From Gammaproteobacteria bacterium (lineage in GTDB: Bacteria > Pseudomonadota > Gammaproteobacteria > Natronospirales > REEB76), in assembly GCA_028870845.1 (NCBI GenBank), contig JAGWOR010000001.1, forward strand, positions 1 to 58,769: 58,769 nt of DNA, read 5' to 3'. A program made the translations under genes and the position numbers. The notes below the pieces were generated by a model that made no database searches, had not been told where the DNA came from, and saw only the letters and a list, made by a program, of their open reading frames with translations. This document shows, in pieces, positions 53,151 to 58,769 of this stretch (position 1 is its first letter; every line of letters starts with the position of its first letter).

Positions 53151-55187
53151 ATGCCCTCACGACGCGAACTCGCAAACGCCATCCGGGCGCTCGCCATGGA
53201 TGCCGTGCAACAAGCCAATTCCGGTCACCCCGGCATGCCCATGGGCATGGCGGATATCGCCGAAGTCCTTTGGAACGACCACCTAAAGCATAATCCGGCC
53301 AACCCCAAGTGGGCTGACCGGGACCGCTTCGTGCTGTCCAACGGCCACGGTTCCATGCTGCTGTACGCAGTCCTGCACCTAACCGGCTACGATCTGCCGC
53401 TCGCGGAACTCAAACGCTTCCGCCAGCTCCACTCCCGGACCCCGGGACATCCCGAGTACGGGCTGACTCCGGGTGTGGAGACCACCACCGGCCCGCTGGG
53501 CCAGGGGTTGGCGAACGCCGTGGGCATGGCGATCGCCGAGAAGTCGCTGGCGGCGCGTTTTAACCGGCCGGGTTTCAAGATCGTCGATCATTACACCTAT
53601 GTGTTTGTCGGCGATGGCTGCCTCATGGAAGGCATTTCCCACGAGGTCTGCAGCCTCGCCGGTACCCTGGGCCTGGGCAAACTCATCGTGTTTTACGACG
53701 ACAACGGTATTTCAATTGATGGCAGGGTGCAGGGCTGGTTCACCGACGACACACCCAAGCGCTTCGCATCCTACGGCTGGCATGTGGTGACTGACGTGGA
53801 TGGCCTGGACGCTGCGGCAGTCAAGCGCGCCATCGAGGAGGCACGCGCGGTCACCGACAAACCCACGCTGATTGATTGCAAGACCATTATCGGGTTCGGC
53901 GCGCCCCACAAGCAAAACACCCAGCATGCGCACGGCGAGGCACTGGGTGAAGCCGAGGTGATCGCAGCGCGCCAGGAACTTGGCTGGAAATATCCGGCAT
54001 TTGAAATCCCTCCGGACTATTACGCGGGTTGGGATGCCCGCCCGCGTGGCGCAGCGTTTGAAGGCAACTGGAACAATCTGCTGGCTGAATACGCAAAATC
54101 CTATCCGCAGCTCGCGGCTGAATTCACGCGCCGCCAGCAGGGTGAATTGCCGGATGGCTGGCCGGAAGCGTCGCTACGGTTCATCAACGAGACCGCGGGT
54201 CGTGGCAGCGACGTGGCGAGCCGCAAGGCTTCCCAGAACTCACTCGACGCCTACGGTCCGCTGCTGCCGGAACTGATCGGCGGTTCGGCCGATCTCACCG
54301 GCTCCAACAACACCCTGTGGAAAGGATCGCGCACCATTAGCCGCCAGGATTTCGGCGGCAATTACCTGCACTTCGGCGTGCGTGAGTTCGGCATGACGGC
54401 GATCCTCAACGGACTGGTGTTGCACGGCGGATTCATCCCCTATGGCGGCACCTTCCTGACGTTTTCAGATTACGCCCGCAATGCCATACGCATGGCCGCG
54501 CTCATGGGCGCAGGGTGCATACTTATATATACCCACGACTCCATCGGCTTGGGCGAGGACGGCCCTACCCACCAGGCTGTTGAACAACTTACCGCCTTGC
54601 GCATCATTCCCGGTATGGAACTGTGGCGGCCTTGCGATGATGTGGAAACCGCTGTGGCATGGGCCGCCGCCATCGAGCGGCGCCGTGGACCCACCGCCCT
54701 GGCTTTATCCCGGCAGAGCCTGCCGCATGTTTCACGCACGCCGCTGCAGGTCGAATCGATCCGGCGCGGCGGCTATATTTTGCGGGATTGCCAAGGAACC
54801 CCAGCGGCCATCATCATCGCCACCGGCTCGGAACTGGGACTGGCTATAGAAGCCGCCGCGCAGCTGGCACAACGCGGTCTGGCGGTGCGGGTGGTGTCCA
54901 TGCCCTGCAGCAGCGTTTTCGATGCCCAGGAGCAGGCCTATCGCGAGCATATACTGCCCGTGGCGGTACAGGCGCGGGTGGCGGTGGAAGCCGGTGTCAC
55001 GGAGTTCTGGCACCGTTATGTGGGCCCGCATGGCCGCATCGTCGGCATCGACCGGTTTGGCGAGTCTGCGCCGGCCAAGCAGGTATTCGAATATTTCGGT
55101 TTCAGCGTTGACAATGTGATGAAACAGGTAGAGATGGCGGTCGCGAGCGTGAAATCACACGGAACGCGGCCAAAAGCCCCGGGTTGA
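53151..55187 (+). CDS. tkt: transketolase
   Basis: A 678-residue thiamine diphosphate enzyme that moves two-carbon units between sugar phosphates in the pentose phosphate or Calvin cycle. ATG 53151 has GGAG six bases upstream. The TPP motif is [20 protein letters not shown]...NG, with substrate His in [10 protein letters not shown] and [20 protein letters not shown]; the central domain has [19 protein letters not shown]. Its length matches TktA. It begins a tkt-gap-pgk-pyk run. Confidence 0.97.
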   Translation: MPSRRELANAIRALAMDAVQQANSGHPGMPMGMADIAEVLWNDHLKHNPANPKWADRDRFVLSNGHGSMLLYAVLHLTGYDLPLAELKRFRQLHSRTPGHPEYGLTPGVETTTGPLGQGLANAVGMAIAEKSLAARFNRPGFKIVDHYTYVFVGDGCLMEGISHEVCSLAGTLGLGKLIVFYDDNGISIDGRVQGWFTDDTPKRFASYGWHVVTDVDGLDAAAVKRAIEEARAVTDKPTLIDCKTIIGFGAPHKQNTQHAHGEALGEAEVIAARQELGWKYPAFEIPPDYYAGWDARPRGAAFEGNWNNLLAEYAKSYPQLAAEFTRRQQGELPDGWPEASLRFINETAGRGSDVASRKASQNSLDAYGPLLPELIGGSADLTGSNNTLWKGSRTISRQDFGGNYLHFGVREFGMTAILNGLVLHGGFIPYGGTFLTFSDYARNAIRMAALMGAGCILIYTHDSIGLGEDGPTHQAVEQLTALRIIPGMELWRPCDDVETAVAWAAAIERRRGPTALALSRQSLPHVSRTPLQVESIRRGGYILRDCQGTPAAIIIATGSELGLAIEAAAQLAQRGLAVRVVSMPCSSVFDAQEQAYREHILPVAVQARVAVEAGVTEFWHRYVGPHGRIVGIDRFGESAPAKQVFEYFGFSVDNVMKQVEMAVASVKSHGTRPKAPG

Positions 55188-55269
55188 CCTGCATCAACTC
55201 ATTGCGGATCGAAACAGAGGACACTGACAAATTTCAAAAACAGGGGCTGCAACACTGAGGAGTGAACAG

Positions 55270-56280
55270 ATGGCTATCAAGGTAGGCATCAACGGTTACG
55301 GTCGGATTGGTCGCAACATCCTGCGGGCGCTTTATGAGAGCGGGCGCAGCAATGAAATCAAGGTCGTGGCCATCAATGACCTGGGTGATGCGGCCACCAA
55401 TGCTCACCTTACCCGCCACGACACCACCCACGGTAAATTTCCCGGCTCGGTGGCTGTGGAGGGCGACAATCTGGTAATCAATGGCGACAGGATCCGGGTG
55501 TTCGCTGAACGCGAGCCTGGGAAAATACCCTGGGGCAGCGTTGCAGCCGACATGGTGCTGGAGTGCACCGGACTGTTTGCCAGCAAGGCCAAGGCATCGG
55601 CGCATCTGCAAGGCGGCGCCAGGAAAGTCGTGATCTCGGCGCCTGGCGGCGAGGACGTGGATGCCACCGTGGTGTACGGCGTGAACCATAATATCCTCAA
55701 GTCCTCGCACACGGTGATTTCCAACGCCTCCTGCACCACCAACTGCCTGGCGCCGCTGGCCAAGGTGCTGCATGAAAACATCGGCATCGTGGGCGGCATC
55801 ATGAACACGGTGCATGCCTACACCAACGACCAGGTGCTGACCGACGTGTACCACAAAGACCTGCGGCGTGCGCGCTCCGCGACCCATTCCATGATTCCCA
55901 CCAAGACCGGCGCTGCCGCGGCCATCGGCCTGGTGATCCCGGAGCTGGCCGGCAAGCTGGATGGCTTCTCCATCCGCGTGCCCACCATCAATGTGTCCAT
56001 CGTGGACCTGACCATCACCGCCGGGCGCGACACCAGCAGGGAGGAGATCAATAAATTCATGAAAGCCGCAAGTCAGGGCGAGTTCAAGGGCATTCTGAAC
56101 TACAACGACCAGCCGCTGGTGTCGGTGGATTTCAACCATGATCCCGCTTCCTGTACCTATGACGCCTGGTTGACACGGGTCAGCGGCCGGCTGGTGAAGA
56201 TCTGCGGCTGGTATGACAATGAATGGGGCTTCAGCAACCGCATGCTGGATACCGCCATCGCATTCTGGAACGCAAAATAA
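55270..56280 (+). CDS. gap: glyceraldehyde-3-phosphate dehydrogenase, type I
   Basis: A 336-residue GAPDH. It starts [21 protein letters not shown], has the active-site Cys in [16 protein letters not shown], and the later [13 protein letters not shown]. The Asp of [14 protein letters not shown], which favours NAD over NADP in this family, is present, though cofactor choice is not certain. It lies 82 bases after tkt and 82 before pgk, consistent with one transcript. Confidence 0.97.
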   Translation: MAIKVGINGYGRIGRNILRALYESGRSNEIKVVAINDLGDAATNAHLTRHDTTHGKFPGSVAVEGDNLVINGDRIRVFAEREPGKIPWGSVAADMVLECTGLFASKAKASAHLQGGARKVVISAPGGEDVDATVVYGVNHNILKSSHTVISNASCTTNCLAPLAKVLHENIGIVGGIMNTVHAYTNDQVLTDVYHKDLRRARSATHSMIPTKTGAAAAIGLVIPELAGKLDGFSIRVPTINVSIVDLTITAGRDTSREEINKFMKAASQGEFKGILNYNDQPLVSVDFNHDPASCTYDAWLTRVSGRLVKICGWYDNEWGFSNRMLDTAIAFWNAK

Positions 56281-56362
56281 CCGCCCGCAGCCGCGAATGG
56301 CAGCGCGCTTCGTGCGGTGCGCTCATGTGACTGCCTGGCGGATGGCGACCGAGGATCTTTGA

Positions 56363-57556
56363 ATGCAGTTGATCAAGATGACGGACCTGGATCTGCATGC
56401 CAAGCGTGTGTTGATCCGCGAAGATCTGAATGTACCGCTGGATGACAAAAGCCGCATCAGCAGCGACATGCGCATACGTGCGGCGCTGCCGACCATAGTG
56501 CTTGCCATGAAGGCCGGTGCCAGCGTGCTGCTGATGTCGCATCTGGGGCGCCCCAAGGAAGGCGCATACGAGGCAAAGCTTTCGCTGGCGCCGGTGGCGG
56601 AACGGCTCACGCAACTCTTGGGTGCTAAGGTGAGACTGGTGCGCGACTGGATCGACGGCGTGCAGGCAGCGCCCGGCGAGGTGTTGCTGCTGGAAAACGT
56701 GCGGTTTCTCAGGGGGGAAAGACAGGACGATCCGGCGCTGGCCAGAAAAATGGCGGGGCTATGCGATATCTACGTGATGGACGCTTTTGGCACCGCACAC
56801 CGCGCCGAGGCATCGACCCATGGGGTGGCCAGATTCGCGCCCACGGCCTGCGCCGGACCGCTGCTGGCGCGGGAGCTGGAAGCCCTGACGCGTGCCCTGC
56901 ATCAGCCGGCGCGCCCGCTGGTGGCCATCGTCGCCGGCTCCAAGGTGTCCACCAAGCTGACACTGCTGGATAGCCTTACCAAAGTCGTTGACCGGCTGAT
57001 CGTGGGCGGCGGCATCGCCAACACATTCATAGCGGCCGCCGGCTATAACGTGGGCAAGTCCCTGTATGAGCCCGCACTGGTGGCGGAAGCCGGGCGCCTG
57101 ACCGCTGCTGCGCTGCAACGCGGCGGCGAAATCCCGCTGCCGGAGGACGTGGTGGTGGCAGGTGAAATTTCTCCGGGTGCGGAAGCCGAGGTGCGCAAAA
57201 TCGGCGAGGTGCGGGCCGAAGAAATGATTGTGGACATCGGACCGGATACTTCCATGCGATATGCCGCCATACTCAAGCGGGCCGGCACCATCGTGTGGAA
57301 CGGCCCGGTGGGCGTCTTCGAAATCGACCAGTTCGGCGAGGGTACGCGCGTGGTTGCCAACGCCGTGGCGGAAAGCCCGGCGTTTTCCATCGCCGGCGGG
57401 GGCGATACCCTGGCGGCCCTCGACAAATACGGCGTGACCGACCGCATTTCGTACGTGTCCACTGGTGGTGGCGCCTTCCTGGAATTCATTGAAGGCAAGA
57501 AATTGCCGGCCGTGGCTGTTCTGGAAGAGCGCGCGGCTGCTGCCAGCAGCGTGTGA
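56363..57556 (+). CDS. pgk: phosphoglycerate kinase
   Basis: A 397-residue PGK. It shows [52 protein letters not shown] and the C-terminal [19 protein letters not shown]. It makes ATP from 1,3-bisphosphoglycerate. In the motif [10 protein letters not shown] the usual second Ala of [12 protein letters not shown]-type PGKs is Glu, which is within known variation. It sits between gap and pyk on the same strand. Confidence 0.97.
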   Translation: MQLIKMTDLDLHAKRVLIREDLNVPLDDKSRISSDMRIRAALPTIVLAMKAGASVLLMSHLGRPKEGAYEAKLSLAPVAERLTQLLGAKVRLVRDWIDGVQAAPGEVLLLENVRFLRGERQDDPALARKMAGLCDIYVMDAFGTAHRAEASTHGVARFAPTACAGPLLARELEALTRALHQPARPLVAIVAGSKVSTKLTLLDSLTKVVDRLIVGGGIANTFIAAAGYNVGKSLYEPALVAEAGRLTAAALQRGGEIPLPEDVVVAGEISPGAEAEVRKIGEVRAEEMIVDIGPDTSMRYAAILKRAGTIVWNGPVGVFEIDQFGEGTRVVANAVAESPAFSIAGGGDTLAALDKYGVTDRISYVSTGGGAFLEFIEGKKLPAVAVLEERAAAASSV

Positions 57557-57623
57557 ATGACCCGCAGACGGCGGCAGGCGTTACGCGCTCACAATTCCGG
57601 ACACTTGGGCGCATAATGAAGCC

Positions 57624-58769
57624 ATGTCGCGAAGAACAAAAATAGTCGCCACCCTCGGCCCCGCCACCGACACCCCGGAAGTGATGCAGGCACTGCTGCG
57701 AGCCGGCGTGGATGTGGTACGCCTGAACCTTTCCCATGGCAAACCCGACGACCACCGCCACCGTTTGGAGCTGGTGCGCGCCGCTGCCTGGGCCACCGGC
57801 AAGGATGTGGGGGTGCTTGCCGACCTGCAGGGTCCCAAGATCCGCATCGAAAAATTCCAAAGCGGCCGCGTGGTTCTGGAGGACGGCCAGAGCTTCGTAC
57901 TGGATGCCGGGCTGGCGGACAGCGCCGGCAACGAACAGGCGGTGGGGATTACCTATAAGGCGCTGCCCAATGATGTGAAATCCGGCGACCTGCTGGTTCT
58001 GGGCGACGGTGAAATCAGTCTGCGGGTGCAGCAGGTTGAGGGCCAGCGCATCGTGTGCCGTGTGGAAAACGGCGGCGAACTTTCTGATCACAAGGGCGTC
58101 AACCGCCAGGGCGGAGGCTTATCGGCCAAGGCGCTCACTGACAAGGACATCCAGGACATCAAACTGGCCGCGGAACTGGAGGTGGACTACCTGGCCGTCT
58201 CATTTCCACGGGATGCCGGCGATATCCAGCGTGCCCGCAAGCTGATGCAGGCCGCAAACAGCAAAGCCGGCATCATCGCCAAGATCGAACGCAGCGAGGC
58301 CATCAGCAATCTGGATGGCATCATCCAGGCCAGCGACGCGGTCATGATCGCGCGCGGCGATCTGGCGGTGGAAGTGGGCGACGCGGAACTGCCCGGTATC
58401 CAGAAGCACATCATCCGCCGCACCCGCGACCTCAACCGGGTGGTAATTACCGCCACCCAGATGATGGAATCCATGATCCACAGCCCGGTGCCGACGCGGG
58501 CAGAGGTGCTGGACGTGGCCAACGCGGTGCTGGACGGCACCGATGCGGTGATGCTGTCGGCGGAAACCGCAGCCGGCAAATATCCGGTGAAAGCCGTGGA
58601 AGCCATGGCGCGGGTCTGCGAAGGCGCCGAGCGCCAGCGCATCTCACGCAGCTCGCAACGGCACCTGGAACAGCATTTTTCGCACGTCGACGAAGCCATT
58701 GCCATGGCGGTCATGTTCACCGCCAACCGCATGGACGTGAAGGCCATCATTGCGCTCACCGAATCCGGT
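57624..58769 (+). CDS. pyk: pyruvate kinase (3' truncated)
   Basis: The frame opens at ATG 57624 (MSRRTKIVATLGPATDTPEV) and runs to the window end; 382 codons are visible of an expected 470 or so. Motifs: VVRLNLSHGKPDDH, LADLQGPKIRIEKF, IAKIERSEAISNLDGII, IARGDLAVEVGDAELPGIQ and VITATQMMESMI, then DGTDAVMLSAETAAGKYP. This is a complete active site for the ADP-to-ATP step that makes pyruvate. It closes the glycolytic run. The end is cut by the window, not by a stop. Confidence 0.96.
   Translation, partial: MSRRTKIVATLGPATDTPEVMQALLRAGVDVVRLNLSHGKPDDHRHRLELVRAAAWATGKDVGVLADLQGPKIRIEKFQSGRVVLEDGQSFVLDAGLADSAGNEQAVGITYKALPNDVKSGDLLVLGDGEISLRVQQVEGQRIVCRVENGGELSDHKGVNRQGGGLSAKALTDKDIQDIKLAAELEVDYLAVSFPRDAGDIQRARKLMQAANSKAGIIAKIERSEAISNLDGIIQASDAVMIARGDLAVEVGDAELPGIQKHIIRRTRDLNRVVITATQMMESMIHSPVPTRAEVLDVANAVLDGTDAVMLSAETAAGKYPVKAVEAMARVCEGAERQRISRSSQRHLEQHFSHVDEAIAMAVMFTANRMDVKAIIALTESG

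Noticed and set aside
55234-56139. 301-codon minus-strand open frame
   Set aside because: Antisense to gap; composition typical of a shadow frame.

Overview
This GC-rich window reads as ordinary chromosome from a proteobacterium, most likely a gammaproteobacterium. The evidence is the mix of Mpl, RNase D, glutamate-1-semialdehyde aminomutase (HemL), UbiX, a PilZ protein and an SAH riboswitch in front of ahcY. I recognise no rRNA, tRNA, CRISPR array, transposase or phage gene. Both ends cut a gene: a PLP-dependent decarboxylase on the left and pyruvate kinase on the right.

Layout. 0-6 kb holds mixed small enzymes and envelope proteins (decarboxylase, GFA-fold protein, cyclase, DUF4382 lipoprotein, MAPEG protein, methyltransferase, PsiF-like protein). 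6.2-15.8 kb is a sulfide/persulfide locus. On the minus strand lie a TauE-type exporter, a rhodanese and a CDF metal transporter. On the plus strand lie an ETHE1-type persulfide dioxygenase, then a promoter overlapped by a palindrome, a YgaP-like DUF2892 protein, an ArsR-family regulator with the two BigR/SqrR redox cysteines, an RND adaptor and pump, and a sulfide:quinone oxidoreductase with all three catalytic cysteines. 16.4-19.7 kb pairs a K+-independent H+-pumping pyrophosphatase with a PPi-dependent phosphofructokinase. 20-29 kb is housekeeping: an adenylate kinase with an unusual basic tail, rnd, mpl, ubiX, a Lon-N protein, a stand-alone cNMP-binding protein, hemL, thiE/thiD and rubredoxin.

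29-38.6 kb carries secreted proteins (multicopper oxidase, SBP56-like propeller, TraB/GumN lipoprotein), a CpdA-like phosphodiesterase, an O-methyltransferase, a second secreted propeller, cysteine synthase and ilvE. About 850 bases after ilvE hold at most one doubtful small ORF. 39.5-44.7 kb has PilZ and SYLF proteins, then the methyl cycle: metK, an SAH riboswitch, ahcY. Next come a Spy/CpxP-like protein and a thioredoxin-fold protein. 44.9-46.0 kb is an AT-richer patch that looks like two integron gene cassettes with one good attC and one attC-like site but no integrase. 46.0-49.5 kb is a tandem pair of secreted seven-repeat propeller/DUF11 proteins with GlyGly-CTERM-like tails. 49.7-53.0 kb has a DNA glycosylase, a cupin, an ABC-2 exporter and a thioesterase. 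The right end is a central carbon run tkt-gap-pgk-pyk.

Functionally, the window links sulfide handling (SQR, persulfide dioxygenase, rhodanese, sulfur exporter, thiol-sensing repressor) with a PPi-economising glycolysis/pentose phosphate route (PPi-PFK, H+-PPase, Tkt, Gap, Pgk, Pyk). The parts that most deserve a second look are the sulfide operon with its RND pump, the integron-cassette remnant, the intercistronic SAH riboswitch, the tailed adenylate kinase and the paired propeller genes.
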